A DNA stretch of 64,000 nucleotides from Luteimonas sp. JM171 (GTDB lineage: Bacteria; Pseudomonadota; Gammaproteobacteria; Xanthomonadales; Xanthomonadaceae): contig NZ_CP017074.1 of assembly GCF_001717465.1 (NCBI RefSeq), forward strand, positions 1 through 64,000, read 5' to 3'. The notes under the pieces are model-generated. The model made no database searches and was not told where the DNA came from. It saw nothing but the letters and a program-made list of their open reading frames with translations. Position 1 is the first letter of the stretch; every line of letters starts with the position of its first letter. The translations under genes were made by a program, and so were the position numbers. Positions 41,728 to 54,026 of this stretch are shown here, one piece after another.

Positions 41728-43635
41728 TCATGCTAGCGCAAGCTCGTTGCGAAGACGTGAGATGAAGCCGTCAACCGGCATGCTGCCCAGATCCTCCCCC
41801 GAGCGGGTCCGCACGGCCACTGCACCATTTTCCTTTTCGCGGTCCCCCACCACGAGCAGGTACGGCACACGCTGCAGTGTGTGCTCCCTGATCTTATAGC
41901 CGATTTTCTCGTTGCGCAAATCCGATTCGACCCTGAGCCCTTGATCTGCAAGGGTTTTCCGGACCTCTTCCACATACCCTGCCTGAGCATCGGTGATGTT
42001 CATCACCACCGCCTGCACCGGCGCCAGCCAGGCGGGAAAGGCCCCGGCGTGGTGCTCGATCAGGATGCCGATGAACCGCTCCATCGAACCCACGATGGCG
42101 CGATGCAGCATCACCGGGGTGCGCTTCTGGCTGTTTTCATCGACGTACTCCGCACCCAGGCGGCCGGGCATCATGAAATCCACCTGCACCGTGCCGAGCT
42201 GCCAGGTCCGGCCGATGGCATCGCGCAGGTGGTATTCCACCTTGGGCCCGTAGAAAGCGCCCTCGCCCTCCAGCTCCTCGAATTCCACGCCGGCTGCACC
42301 CAACGCGGAGCGCAGCGCGGCCTCCGCCTTGTCCCAGACCGCGTCGTCACCCATGCGCGGCTCCGGGCGGAGTGCGAGCTTGACCTGCACGTCTTCGAAG
42401 CCGAAATCCCGGTAAACCTTCATCGCCTGGGCGTGGAATGCGGTGACCTCGGACTCGATCTGGGCCTCGGTACAAAACACGTGCCCGTCGTCCTGGGTGA
42501 ACCCGCGCACGCGCAGGGTCCCGTGCAGCGCGCCGGACGGCTCGTCGCGGTGGCAGCTGCCGAACTCACCGTAGCGGATCGGCAGGTCACGGTAGCTGTG
42601 CAGGCCCTGGTTGAAGATCTGCACGTGGCCGGGGCAGTTCATGGGCTTCACCGCATAGGTCCGCTTCTCGGACTCGGTGAAGAACATGTTTTCCTTGTAG
42701 TTGTCCCAGTGGCCGGACTTCTTCCAAAGGCTCACGTCCAGGATCTGCGGGCAGCGCACTTCGCCGTAGCCGCTCTCGCGGTACACCCGGCGCATGTACT
42801 GCTCCACCACCTGCCACACCGCCCACCCCTTGGGGTGCCAGAACACCAGGCCCGGCGCTTCCTCCTGCAGGTGGAACAGTTCCTGCTGCTTGCCGATGCG
42901 GCGGTGGTCGCGCTTCTCGGCTTCCTCGATCCGCTGCACGTAGGCCTTGAGCTGCTTGTTGTCGGCCCAGGCGGTGCCGTAGATGCGCTGCAGCTGCTCG
43001 TTGCTGGAATCCCCGCGCCAGTAGGCACCGGAAATGCGCAGCAGCTTGAACGACTTGAGGAACCGCGTGTTCGGCACGTGCGGCCCGCGGCACATGTCGA
43101 CGTATTCCTGGTGGTGGTAGAGCCCCATCTCGGTCACTTCCGGGCCCATGTCCTCGATCAGGCGCAGCTTGTAGTCCTCGCCGCGGGCCTTGAAGGTCTC
43201 GATGACCTCGTCGCGCGGCGTCATGCGCTTGATGACGTCGTATTCGGCGTCGATCAGCTCGCGCATGCGCTGCTCGATCGCGGCCATGTCCTCGGGCGTG
43301 AACGGACGCTCGTACCAGATGTCGTAGTAGAAGCCGTCCTCGATCACCGGCCCGATCACCATCTTGGCCTCGGGGTACAGCTGCTTGACCGCGTGCCCGA
43401 CCAGGTGTGCGCAGGAGTGGCGGATGATCTCCACCCCTTCCGGATCCTTTGGCGTGAGGATCTGCAGCGTGGCGTCGTGATCGATCACGTCGGAGGCATC
43501 GACCTGGCGGCCGTCCACCTTGCCCGCCACGGTGGCCTTGGCCAGGCCCGGCCCGATCGATTCGGCCACCTGCATGACGGTGACGGGGCCGTCGAACTCG
43601 CGCTTGCTGCCGTCGGGAAGGGTAATCGTGATCAT
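41728..43635 (-). CDS. thrS: Threonyl-tRNA synthetase
   Basis: Charges tRNA-Thr and edits mischarged serine. 635 residues: TGS domain (1-60, [21 protein letters not shown]), editing domain with HxxxH ([16 protein letters not shown]) and CRGPHVPNT, class II core ([51 protein letters not shown]) and anticodon-binding domain. First gene of the thrS-infC-rpmI-rplT-pheST-ihfA series. Confidence 0.98.
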   Translation of the reverse strand: MITITLPDGSKREFDGPVTVMQVAESIGPGLAKATVAGKVDGRQVDASDVIDHDATLQILTPKDPEGVEIIRHSCAHLVGHAVKQLYPEAKMVIGPVIEDGFYYDIWYERPFTPEDMAAIEQRMRELIDAEYDVIKRMTPRDEVIETFKARGEDYKLRLIEDMGPEVTEMGLYHHQEYVDMCRGPHVPNTRFLKSFKLLRISGAYWRGDSSNEQLQRIYGTAWADNKQLKAYVQRIEEAEKRDHRRIGKQQELFHLQEEAPGLVFWHPKGWAVWQVVEQYMRRVYRESGYGEVRCPQILDVSLWKKSGHWDNYKENMFFTESEKRTYAVKPMNCPGHVQIFNQGLHSYRDLPIRYGEFGSCHRDEPSGALHGTLRVRGFTQDDGHVFCTEAQIESEVTAFHAQAMKVYRDFGFEDVQVKLALRPEPRMGDDAVWDKAEAALRSALGAAGVEFEELEGEGAFYGPKVEYHLRDAIGRTWQLGTVQVDFMMPGRLGAEYVDENSQKRTPVMLHRAIVGSMERFIGILIEHHAGAFPAWLAPVQAVVMNITDAQAGYVEEVRKTLADQGLRVESDLRNEKIGYKIREHTLQRVPYLLVVGDREKENGAVAVRTRSGEDLGSMPVDGFISRLRNELALA

Positions 43636-43713
43636 TGCGAACCAGTCAGGAGGCCAAAAACAGCAACGGCGCGGACCGTGGCCGCGCCGTTTCGGGTTCC
43701 ACGCCGTCGCGCG

Positions 43714-43788
43714 TGGTGGGCGGTACTGGGATCGAACCAGTGACCCCTACCATGTCAAGGTAGTGCTCTACCGCTGAGCTAACCGCCC
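43714..43788 (-). tRNA. tRNA-Val (GAC)
   Basis: Acceptor GGGCGGT, anticodon loop TTGACAT (anticodon GAC), T-loop TTCGATC and encoded CCA. Between uvrB and thrS, 78 bases before thrS, so perhaps in the same transcript. Confidence 0.95.
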
Positions 43789-43867
43789 ATCAGGAGCGGG
43801 ATTCTATCCCGGGGACAATTCCGGGACAACAGTCCGGGGCGCTTTTCGGCAGCAGGCCCGCGCGGGC

Positions 43868-45904
<2,037 letters not shown>

Positions 45905-46142
45905 TGGCAGGGTGGTGCAGCGGGACAGGCACCAAGTCTAGACCCTGGGCGTCAACGACCCTTTATCGAACCCGTGACGCCCTCCTTCAGCGCAGGGCCG
46001 CAAACGGGCAAGCGTGGTACATCCTGCAGCCCCGAGTCCGACCCCGATCTCAGCAATCCCCTACCCGGCATCTCCGGTTGCCCGGTCGCAGGAATCTGAT
46101 CCGAACCACAAACTGGCTCCAATCCGCCGAGGAGTTCCCCCG

Positions 46143-46664
46143 ATGACCCGCATGGACGCAGGTCTCACCCTCATCGAAGTCCTGATCGCCCTCACCATCA
46201 CCGCTGTCCTGCTGACAGTCGGCCTCCCGGCCTTCACCGGCACTTTGGATCGCACCCGCGTCGCCACGACCATGCACCGGGTCAGCGCCGACCTCGCCAT
46301 GGCCCGGAGCACCGCCATCATGCGACGCGCCCAGGTTGTCGTCTGCCCGCGCACAAGGGACGACCGCTGCCGCAGCGACAGTGACTGGAGCCAGGGCTGG
46401 ATGGTCTTCACCGATGACGACGGGAACCGGCAGCCGGACGAACCCGGACATGTCCTGCGGGTCACCCATCCCCCGGCCGGGGGCCAGCTGTCGCTCAGGG
46501 CCACGCGCAGGTTCCTGCGTTACCAGCGGGATGGACGGAGCGCCCACAGCAATCAGACAGTGAGGGTATGCGCAGGCGGCGAGTTCGCCGGGATGGTGGT
46601 GGTGAACAATCTGGGCCGGGTACGCAGCGACCGCCCTCGCGACGGCACGCCGTGCCCGCATTGA
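46143..46664 (+). CDS. GspH/FimT family pseudopilin
   Basis: A 173-residue type IV pilin-like protein with leader MTRMDAG, cleavage before LTLIEVLIALTITAVLLTVGLPAF (Glu5 present) and a GspH-type C domain (VCPRTRDDRC, DWSQGWMVFTDDDGNRQPD, ending LGRVRSDRPRDGTPC). It is paralogous to the FimT at 53377-53898 (compare DWDRGWMVWTDTDGNG) but lies on the other strand, separated from the pilin operon by tRNA-Asn. Likely a minor pilin that helps start assembly. Confidence 0.88.
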   Translation: MTRMDAGLTLIEVLIALTITAVLLTVGLPAFTGTLDRTRVATTMHRVSADLAMARSTAIMRRAQVVVCPRTRDDRCRSDSDWSQGWMVFTDDDGNRQPDEPGHVLRVTHPPAGGQLSLRATRRFLRYQRDGRSAHSNQTVRVCAGGEFAGMVVVNNLGRVRSDRPRDGTPCPH

Positions 46665-46784
46665 GCGCGACCATCTGTTGCGCACCTGATGGCCATCCGA
46701 GGCAGCGGGCAGGCGTCGGCTCCGGCGCCCGCCACATGAGACGCTTGACCGGCGCCCCCAACCCCTTAAAATGGCCCTCCCCGC

Positions 46785-46861
46785 CCGAATAGCTCAGCTG
46801 GTTAGAGCACTTGACTGTTAATCAGGGGGTCGCTGGTTCGAGTCCAGCTTCGGGCGCCAGA
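46785..46861 (+). tRNA. tRNA-Asn (GTT)
   Basis: Acceptor GCCCGAA, anticodon GTT in CTGTTAA, T-loop TTCGAGT, encoded CCA. Followed by a strong terminator. Confidence 0.95.
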
Positions 46862-46869
46862 CAAAGGAA

Positions 46870-46902
46870 AAGCCGCGGAGAGATCCGCGGCTTTTTTGTT
46901 TT
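46870..46902 (+). terminator. Bidirectional intrinsic terminator (tRNA-Asn / pilE)
   Basis: AAAGCCGCGGA and TCCGCGGCTTT pair as an 11-bp stem around GAGA, with a T-run on the plus side and an A-run before it. It can end tRNA-Asn on the plus strand and the pilin operon, whose last stop is at 46902, on the minus strand. Confidence 0.88.
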
Positions 46903-47360
46903 CAGGGCGATGGGGGCGTTGTTCCGAACCTGCATTCCGAATCAAGCGCCGCCCCGCCCCCGTGCGACTTGCGCCCCGCCTGGTTCAGCCGCATTCCGCC
47001 GCAGCGATCATCAGCCTGGGCTGTCCCGGCTATCGGAGTGGCAGTGAGCGTAAATGTGCTCGCCGTGGCGTTGGACATCTCGATGTTGTAGAACGCCGTC
47101 CCACCGTCCCGCGGCGAGCGCTTATGGGCCGCAGGCACGGTCGCCCAGAAGCCCACATAGGAATTGTTGACGGTGTGGAAGCGCTCGGCACGCTGGGCCA
47201 GCTCAACCAGATCTGCCTGGGCTTGCCCACGTCGGGACTTCCTCACCTGCTCCTGGTACGAGGGAATTGCAATGGCGGCGAGGATCGCCACCACTGCCAC
47301 CACGACCATCAGCTCAATGAGGGTGAACCCAGCTGCTGACTGGCGTTCAGAACGGGTCAT
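46902..47360 (-). CDS. pilE: Type IV pilin PilE-like
   Basis: A 152-residue pilin. Leader MTRSERQSAAG, cleaved before FTLIELMVVVAVVAILAAIAIPSYQEQVRKSRRGQAQADLVELAQRAERF (Glu5 present), then a globular domain with a C-terminal pair of Cys (DDRCGGMRLNQAG, SECRFG). ATG overlaps the pilY1 stop. It is the last gene of the fimT-pilV-pilW-pilX-pilY1-pilE operon, and is a minor-pilin type PilE rather than the main pilin, judged by position. Confidence 0.92.
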   Translation of the reverse strand: MTRSERQSAAGFTLIELMVVVAVVAILAAIAIPSYQEQVRKSRRGQAQADLVELAQRAERFHTVNNSYVGFWATVPAAHKRSPRDGGTAFYNIEMSNATASTFTLTATPIAGTAQADDRCGGMRLNQAGRKSHGGGAALDSECRFGTTPPSP

Positions 47361-50300
47361 TGCAGCTGCCTCCACGATTGTCTGCCACAGGGGTAGGGAA
47401 CCAACATCGCATTTGCCATGCCCGGCACCGTAATCCTCATCCAACAGCGGGGCAGTGGATCAGTGGCACCCGGCGGAGTGATCGGCCGGCTTGTCGACAA
47501 GACGCTGACTCCGACGTCCCGGACCGGGGCGGATCCGCCAGTGGACAGGGCGACGGCACCGACGTTATCGCCATGGATCGAACCCAGCGTATCTCCGTCA
47601 ATGTCTCCGCTCCGCACGCCGGACAGCGCTGGAGCTCCCGTGCGTGTATCCAGTCCAAACAGCCAGTTCTCACCGCCCGATGAGCACCCGTCGGCATTGG
47701 TAGGCGCGTAGGTCGGGATAAAGAGCACGCCACTCGCAACACGCGGGTAGCTGACAACCCGCTCGCCAGCCGGTAGATCAATCACCCATCCGACGTAGCC
47801 GTAGCTCATCCCACCCGGCGTAATCGTACGGACCTGAGTGTCATCGGTCACAACGGTACGCTCAAAAAGCATGTCCGCGGTGATGGTATCTGTCGCGCCA
47901 TTGTCTTCGACGCCGTATACGGACTGGATTGAATCGTCCGCTTCATCACCATGGAAAGAGAAGCTCCCGGTTCCAAACATCAGCATCACGCCGCCACCCC
48001 GCCCAGCCGTGGCCACGATCCCGCCGAGGACTGGCTGACGATATGTGCTGCCATCTTCCGTGTGTTCGCGAGTCGTGAAAAACGGGGTATTAATTGAGGT
48101 TGTGCTGGCGAGCAAATCGAACTTCCAAATCGCACCCTTGCGATCAGCTGCGTAGACGGTATCGGCAAAGCCGTCTCGCATCGAAGTTCCCGACAGGGCG
48201 TCCCGTCGGTCCACCACCACAATGTTGCCGAGCCCGTTCGGGCCACCCGGTGCGCCTGCCTCCACCGCCTCGATCTGCCGTACGGCGCCAGTTTCCAGGT
48301 CGACCACGAACAGCACGGCCTTGTTGTTGACGCTGTTGTATCCGTTGCCGAATATGGCTTTCCACGAGACCACCCCGGTGCCCGGATCACGGAACGGGGC
48401 AATCACCGGCCTTCCCAGCACGTGTCCGATGTTATCGGCGATGTTGCTGTCCGTGTGCCGATCGTCGATTTCCCATAGCCGGTTGCTCGACGACGTGAAA
48501 CTGGTCGGATTGCTCACATCAAGGGCAAACACGCTGCGCCCACCCGCACCCGCCGTGGCGACGAGGGCAGTTTTCCAACCTCCATCCATATAGGCGTCAC
48601 CGACGACCACCGGCCCATCGACGTAATACCGGTGTTCAAATTTCTGACCCACCGCCTCCGGCTCATACGGAAAAAGCAGGTTACCCATGTGGCCGAGCAC
48701 GGCACGTGGGATGTAGCCAAACATTTGCCGTCCGCCCTGCGATGCATCCACGTTCCCAAGATGGTCGATTCCACCGTGGAAGCCGTGCAGCATTCCATCA
48801 TTCGCACCGATATACACCATCGCGGGGCGAGACTGTTTTTCCGTCATGTAATCGGCGTAACTCGCGCCGTAGTTAACCCCACCGATCTCCCCAAGTGCGT
48901 GATAGCCATAGTCGTCGGTAGGTGCACTGACCACCGGATTGGAGTTGACGATGTCACCGAGCACGGTTGTGCGATATCGAAGCGTACCGCCGGGCCGGCC
49001 AACCTCCCGGGACTGGTCCCCAAGCAGGTAGTCCACCGCGCCCGCGAGATCCACGCCGAGCGCTTCCAGCTCGGACGCGGTACAACGGGACATTCCCACG
49101 CGGGGGTTGTCACAGAGCTGGTCAAGGCTGGTAAGCCCCGCGGAGCTGAAGCGACTGGTGTCGCCCTCGGCGTTGCCGTACCAGGTCCGACCCGCCCGCT
49201 GCCCGGGTGTCATCTCGGCCAGCTTCTCCTCGGCGCTCCACAAGGTCGTTTCAGACACTTCACCTGTAGTGGTGTCAAAAGTTGGCTTCGCGGCCGAAAG
49301 ACGTCCGTACCAGTCAGTACTGTGGTTCTCAACGCCATATCCTGGCGTCACGGCAAGCGAGCGTTCGCCAATCCGCGCTCCGGTCATCGCCGTTGAGCCA
49401 GAAGGGCTCGAGCCGGACCCGACCGCTTGCAAGATCCGCCGCATGGCAGCTGTAACGTCGGCCGGGGTGTTGGCATTGATAAGCTCACCCCGCGTGTTAA
49501 CCGTCGCATGCCAGATGTCATCGATGGTACTGCGCTGGTTGCTCTGGAAAGCAGGCCAGCTCACGTACGGCTCTTCAAACGGGTCACGCGGGCTTTCCGG
49601 GTCAAACGCGATACCCCGTGAACCCAGCGTCACTCCATAGAAATTCATATGGAGGTTCGGATTGCAGTCGTACCTCGGATCGGGGCAGTTGGGATGAATG
49701 GGAACGACCCCTGCAGGAAAGCCAGGACCGCTGCGCAGCGGTGCATGGCCACCCTCTGCCGTGTTTAGGTAATACTTGGTCGCGATGTCCGCCAAGGTAT
49801 TACTGTGAGAGTCTGAAAATGGCGCGGCCATCGCCCCGTCAACGTTTCCATACCCAGTCTGGGACACGTTACTGAAGCCATCGGTGAACAGCATCCCAGC
49901 GTTGCGCTGACAGGCGAGCTTGATCGGGGCATCATCGTCTGTCCTGCGGAACTGTTGCCCCATGTGTGCCACTGCGGGAAGATTGGGAGTGTTGCCCGAC
50001 GCGCCCAGCTTCACGACGGAGTCGTAAAACAACTTGCGTTGAGTCTCTAGTGCCATGTCCCGCATGGCAACGGTGTTGCGATTGTTAATGGTGAAGTAAC
50101 CGACACGCATGCTGTTCACGGTGGCAAGCGAATGCGTGACAGCAGCGACTACCGATCTGTTCCGCGCCCCATAGTAGGAGAACCAGTTGGCAAAGTTCTG
50201 GATTGCGGCGTTATAAGCAGCTGTGGTCGAGTAATTATCCTCTTTTATCTCGTATCGATACATGTCGCATCGGTACTCATCGTCCGCCCATGCGTATGAG

Positions 50301-51154
50301 CAGGCGTTCGGCGCAAGAACCCGTGCGGACAACTTGAAACCTTCAGGTGCAGGGTGATCAACGGGAAGATAGAAAGTCGCCGGAAAATAACTAATATAAA
50401 CACTTGCAGAACAGCTCGCCGTCACATCTGACGTCAATTCACGCCAATGTCCGGTGGTACTCCTGCTATTAGCCTTTGTGAGTCCGCAGTCTCGGGCATC
50501 ACTTGAATTGTAAAACTCCATGCCCTCCGGCAAAACCATACCAGCCCGGATGCGAAACGCATGATGGTTTGAGTTATTTGAGCTTGTCTCACGCCTCTGC
50601 GCCGTTATGTTGAACACAGGCGTGGCGTTATTGGGATTGACCCGCACCGCTGCCGGGTCCGCATCATCCCAGTAATTTCCCAAATGATCCTTCCAAGGCT
50701 CGTAGGTCGTGGTGGGATCGAAATACGCCTTGTTGTAGACATGCGACCGGGAGAAGCCAAACGCATCAATAGGTGGAATGGCTGCGTTGTCGTTGCCAGG
50801 GCTGCTTTGCCTCGGAGCCGGATATGGGGCGACATGGACAAACTGGCGGGTACTGTCGCTCGTGCGAAGCTTGCCTTCCGATGCGCCGGATGTATAGAAG
50901 AAGCTTGCGTCGTTGCCAGTCCCACCCCAGATCGCACCGCCATCCCGACTGGGAAACAAGGTCTGGAACCGCATGGAACCCGAATCATCCAGCGCCATAA
51001 TAAATGCGGCCGGGATCTGCGATTGGACATTGAGCGGCGCCTGCGCGAGCGAACCTTGGGCCTGGGCCGCGCGCGCCTTATAGACGAAGTATCCGCCCGC
51101 ACCGAGCGCGAGCGCGGCTGCGACCGCCGTGTACTTTACGAGCCTGGAAGCCAT
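47357..51154 (-). CDS. pilY1: PilY1-like pilus tip adhesin and biogenesis factor
   Basis: A 1265-residue exported protein. N-terminal membrane segment (YTAVAAALALGAGGYFVYKARAAQA), a von Willebrand A-like region with MIDAS DDSGS (56-60), and a C-terminal PilY beta-propeller from about 700 (YIGANDGMLHGFHGG, GWKTALVATAGAGGRSVFALDVSNP, VYAADRKGAIWKFDLLA). It acts at the pilus tip with PilX/V/W. The stretch near 50380-50620 is visibly richer in A/T than the rest of the window, which suggests exchange of the variable N-terminal part. Confidence 0.93.
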   Translation of the reverse strand: MASRLVKYTAVAAALALGAGGYFVYKARAAQAQGSLAQAPLNVQSQIPAAFIMALDDSGSMRFQTLFPSRDGGAIWGGTGNDASFFYTSGASEGKLRTSDSTRQFVHVAPYPAPRQSSPGNDNAAIPPIDAFGFSRSHVYNKAYFDPTTTYEPWKDHLGNYWDDADPAAVRVNPNNATPVFNITAQRRETSSNNSNHHAFRIRAGMVLPEGMEFYNSSDARDCGLTKANSRSTTGHWRELTSDVTASCSASVYISYFPATFYLPVDHPAPEGFKLSARVLAPNACSYAWADDEYRCDMYRYEIKEDNYSTTAAYNAAIQNFANWFSYYGARNRSVVAAVTHSLATVNSMRVGYFTINNRNTVAMRDMALETQRKLFYDSVVKLGASGNTPNLPAVAHMGQQFRRTDDDAPIKLACQRNAGMLFTDGFSNVSQTGYGNVDGAMAAPFSDSHSNTLADIATKYYLNTAEGGHAPLRSGPGFPAGVVPIHPNCPDPRYDCNPNLHMNFYGVTLGSRGIAFDPESPRDPFEEPYVSWPAFQSNQRSTIDDIWHATVNTRGELINANTPADVTAAMRRILQAVGSGSSPSGSTAMTGARIGERSLAVTPGYGVENHSTDWYGRLSAAKPTFDTTTGEVSETTLWSAEEKLAEMTPGQRAGRTWYGNAEGDTSRFSSAGLTSLDQLCDNPRVGMSRCTASELEALGVDLAGAVDYLLGDQSREVGRPGGTLRYRTTVLGDIVNSNPVVSAPTDDYGYHALGEIGGVNYGASYADYMTEKQSRPAMVYIGANDGMLHGFHGGIDHLGNVDASQGGRQMFGYIPRAVLGHMGNLLFPYEPEAVGQKFEHRYYVDGPVVVGDAYMDGGWKTALVATAGAGGRSVFALDVSNPTSFTSSSNRLWEIDDRHTDSNIADNIGHVLGRPVIAPFRDPGTGVVSWKAIFGNGYNSVNNKAVLFVVDLETGAVRQIEAVEAGAPGGPNGLGNIVVVDRRDALSGTSMRDGFADTVYAADRKGAIWKFDLLASTTSINTPFFTTREHTEDGSTYRQPVLGGIVATAGRGGGVMLMFGTGSFSFHGDEADDSIQSVYGVEDNGATDTITADMLFERTVVTDDTQVRTITPGGMSYGYVGWVIDLPAGERVVSYPRVASGVLFIPTYAPTNADGCSSGGENWLFGLDTRTGAPALSGVRSGDIDGDTLGSIHGDNVGAVALSTGGSAPVRDVGVSVLSTSRPITPPGATDPLPRCWMRITVPGMANAMLVPYPCGRQSWRQLQ

Positions 51155-51168
51155 TATGCAGTCCTCGC

Positions 51169-51720
51169 CTAAAGCTTGAATACCGTGTCAATCGCCGCGG
51201 AAGAGGTGGGGTTGTCTCCGCCCCTCGAGTCGGTCTGGTATGTGGTGATCTGGTAGACAGGCTGGAGCCCGCCTCCCTGCTCCTGGGTCATGCCCATTCC
51301 AATCTCGGCTTCACCGATCAGGCAGGCCTCGATCTGGCGGATGTTGGTCGCAGGTCCAGATGCCAAGGTCCGCGGCTCGCCGCTGGGCAGTGTCCGGGTC
51401 CATTCCCCGGCGTCGAACTCATCATCACACTGGGTCTTAATGTCGGCGCGGGCCACGGAGGTGCAACCCGTGGCGTCTGGCACCCCGTTCAGCACTTCGA
51501 GGCCACATTCGGTGGCGCGTGCCCGCTCCTCCGTGAACTGGAATGCCAAGTTCACCGCCCGGTAGCTGGCGGCCATGCGCTCCTGCATTCCGGCCACCTG
51601 CAGCGCCACGATGCCGATCAGCGCGAGCAACACAAGCATGATGAGAGCGACGTACAAAACGGCGCCGCGCTGACGAGAGGCGCTCTGGATCCTTGCGGTG
51701 TGCATTCGGCGAGTCATCAT
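51169..51720 (-). CDS. pilX: Minor pilin PilX
   Basis: A 183-residue PilX-family protein with a type IV-like leader ending QRG, then AVLYVALIMLVLLALIGIVALQVAGMQERMAASYRAVNLAFQFTEERARATE. Glu5 is absent, as usual for PilX. It overlaps the pilW stop by one base (TGATG). It primes pilus assembly together with PilV, PilW and PilY1. Confidence 0.9.
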   Translation of the reverse strand: MMTRRMHTARIQSASRQRGAVLYVALIMLVLLALIGIVALQVAGMQERMAASYRAVNLAFQFTEERARATECGLEVLNGVPDATGCTSVARADIKTQCDDEFDAGEWTRTLPSGEPRTLASGPATNIRQIEACLIGEAEIGMGMTQEQGGGLQPVYQITTYQTDSRGGDNPTSSAAIDTVFKL

Positions 51721-52883
51721 CAATTCCCGAACAGTCGATTACGCACCGCCACGGTAACTTCGTATGCCCCGCGGTAGCGTGCGTCATGGTTGTCGGCAGG
51801 TGCGAACCGGACGCCGAGTACCCGTGGGTGCTGCTCGTTACCGACGGGTTCACTGGCACCCGCGGGGTCGGGGCTCGCAACCAGCACCCCCACTTGAACC
51901 AGGCCCACGCGGAGCCACTGGGCGGCATCCGGCCCCACCACTGCAGCAGTGTCCTGCTGATTGATATTCCCGGCAGGCGGGCTTTCCCTGGAAATGTCGA
52001 CCGTTGAGTCCCGGCCGTACAGGAATTGCAAGCTCTCGACGCCGTCGATCAACTCTTCCCGGCCACCCGGCGGATACGCGCCATTTTCGTCGGCGCGGGC
52101 CCGCCACAAAGCTCGCCGGCCGGAGGCTCCGGGGGCCACGTAGTAGACAATCGACTCCGCCCGATGCAGGAGCGTCTGGGAAGATGGGAGTGTGCCGTAA
52201 CGGGCTGCAAAATCCGCACCGTCGGATCTCACGAGGTTTCCAGCGATGACGCCCGGGAATACGTCAACCTGGGAACAGTCGGACACCGCGAACAGTGTCG
52301 GCGCGGCAACGCCGCCGTCAGTCAGCCCGTCAACGCGCCCTGCGGTAAACCCGACCTCTGTTGATGTGCCACTGACGGTAGCAAGGCTTTGAACCGGCAG
52401 GCCCTCGCCGACAAGATAGCGCAACGAAATGATGTCACTGCCAGGCGAAGGGTTCAGCAAGCTTATTTCAGCGGGTAAAGCGGGCGACCAGGTTGCGGCA
52501 CCACCACCGACCTGCAGGCTGTCTCCCGGTGCAGTGCCTGTGGCCTCATAGCCTACGATCGACCGATTGAAATCAAGCGCATCCACCGCCGAGCCAAAGT
52601 GGTTGACCAGATCCCCAGCGCCTTTGACCCAGTGCGCCTGGTCGTTCACGCAACCGAAGTGGCCCGCCATTCGAATGTCGCGCAGCAGGTAATCGATGGC
52701 GAACCGGCCGTTCTCCTGGACACGACCAAGGCCCTCAGACGTCTGATACGCGGCCCGCGAAGCGGAAAATACCTGCACCAACCCCAGCAACAGAAGGCTG
52801 CCGATGGCAATCGCGATCATAAGTTCAACCAGGGAAACGCCCCTTATGGACGACACCCGGGGCGCGGTATCCGCAACATTCAC
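51720..52883 (-). CDS. pilW: Minor pilin PilW
   Basis: A 387-residue PilW-family pseudopilin. Leader ending SIRG, then VSLVELMIAIAIGSLLLLGLVQVFSASRAAYQTSEGLGRVQENGRFAIDYLLRDIRMAGHFGC, the family signature, and a long C-terminal domain. The ATG overlaps the pilV stop (ATGA). Confidence 0.92.
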   Translation of the reverse strand: MNVADTAPRVSSIRGVSLVELMIAIAIGSLLLLGLVQVFSASRAAYQTSEGLGRVQENGRFAIDYLLRDIRMAGHFGCVNDQAHWVKGAGDLVNHFGSAVDALDFNRSIVGYEATGTAPGDSLQVGGGAATWSPALPAEISLLNPSPGSDIISLRYLVGEGLPVQSLATVSGTSTEVGFTAGRVDGLTDGGVAAPTLFAVSDCSQVDVFPGVIAGNLVRSDGADFAARYGTLPSSQTLLHRAESIVYYVAPGASGRRALWRARADENGAYPPGGREELIDGVESLQFLYGRDSTVDISRESPPAGNINQQDTAAVVGPDAAQWLRVGLVQVGVLVASPDPAGASEPVGNEQHPRVLGVRFAPADNHDARYRGAYEVTVAVRNRLFGN

Positions 52884-53380
52884 AGTCGGGTCTCCACTCG
52901 GAAAGCTGTGGTTGCATCCGGGTCAACCTGGTCCCACCGCTGATCGCCCCAGGCAATTGTGATCGTCACATCGCCGTTGTTGACGTATTGCACGCCAGCA
53001 CTGGCTGTCGGCCCCAGGGTGCGGGCGACTTGGCACTTCCAGCGCCCGATGTTGCCTGCAACAGTGGCCGCGTCACCCAACGGCCGCGAGCACACCGTAT
53101 CGGTGACACTACCCGGCTCCATGTCCGCCCCGGTTACTCCTGCATACTGATGGGCGACATGTCGATTCGCACGCATCTGATCAAGCAGGTCGTAGGCAAG
53201 ATTGGTTGCATGGGTACGGTAATCGGCGCTCTGCGTGTAGCGCAGGTTCATCGTCTGGAGCAACGCAAACCCCAGTAGGCCGAGCGCCAGGACGAGGAGC
53301 GACACCAAGACCTCAATCATGCTGAAACCTGCGGCCCGCCCTCGAGCAGTCCCAGAACGCCGGCGTGGAAATGCCTTCAT
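52880..53380 (-). CDS. pilV: Minor pilin PilV
   Basis: A 166-residue pseudopilin. Basic leader ending RAAG, then FSMIEVLVSLLVLALGLLGFALLQTMNLRYTQSADYRTHATNLAYDLLDQMRANR, typical of PilV. The ATG at 53380 overlaps the fimT stop; a TTG at 53386 is also in frame but less likely. Confidence 0.92.
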   Translation of the reverse strand: MKAFPRRRSGTARGRAAGFSMIEVLVSLLVLALGLLGFALLQTMNLRYTQSADYRTHATNLAYDLLDQMRANRHVAHQYAGVTGADMEPGSVTDTVCSRPLGDAATVAGNIGRWKCQVARTLGPTASAGVQYVNNGDVTITIAWGDQRWDQVDPDATTAFRVETRL

Positions 53381-53898
53381 GTGCAATGCCCCTTGCTTAC
53401 GGCGAGCTGACCCGTCGGAGTAACGGCCATTCTTCTGACCAGGTTATGGCCGGACGGACAAACATCGGGTTGAATCATGAAGCTGCGGTCGCCGCCGACT
53501 CTCCGGCCCAACCGGTCAAACCGGATCATTTCGTCCTCTCCGGCTACCGGGGCTGACAGAGAAACCACCAGGTTGGGGCGGACCTCCACATGCCGCAGGA
53601 TCCGGTCGTTGAGCCCCGGCGACCCATTACCGTCGGTATCCGTCCAGACCATCCATCCCCTATCCCAATCTGCGCTGCAGGTGGCCCCGTCCGTGGTACC
53701 GCAAATTGCAGCGCCGCCGGGGCTTCGCAGAGCTTCCGATCGAGCGAGGGACACCGACGCCACCAGCTCGTTGCTGGCTGTCGCCACGCGATTGGAACGC
53801 AGCGAACCCTGAAAACTGGGCAAGCCGATGGCCACCACGATCGCCAGCACGGCAACCGTCACCATCAGCTCGATCAACGAGAACCCCCGTTGGCGCAT
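53377..53898 (-). CDS. fimT: Pseudopilin FimT/GspH
   Basis: A 173-residue minor pilin, first gene of the pilin operon. Leader MRQRG, cleaved before FSLIELMVTVAVLAIVVAIGLPSFQGSLRSNRVATASNEL; C domain with CSADWDRGWMVWTDTDGNG and a Cys pair (CPSGHN, GHC). FimT-type minor pilins have been tied to DNA binding in natural transformation; whether this one does is not visible. Upstream 53899-54026 has no gene. Confidence 0.9.
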   Translation of the reverse strand: MRQRGFSLIELMVTVAVLAIVVAIGLPSFQGSLRSNRVATASNELVASVSLARSEALRSPGGAAICGTTDGATCSADWDRGWMVWTDTDGNGSPGLNDRILRHVEVRPNLVVSLSAPVAGEDEMIRFDRLGRRVGGDRSFMIQPDVCPSGHNLVRRMAVTPTGQLAVSKGHCT

Positions 53899-54026
53899 AC
53901 CCCCTCCCCCAGCCCGCAAACACGGGCGCCATGACAGCCTATCCCCGGATCTTCCAGATGCAATCCCGCCAGGGATGGGCGGTCAAATCACGGTGACGAG
54001 CGTGATCCGCCGGCTCGAACCCCGCC

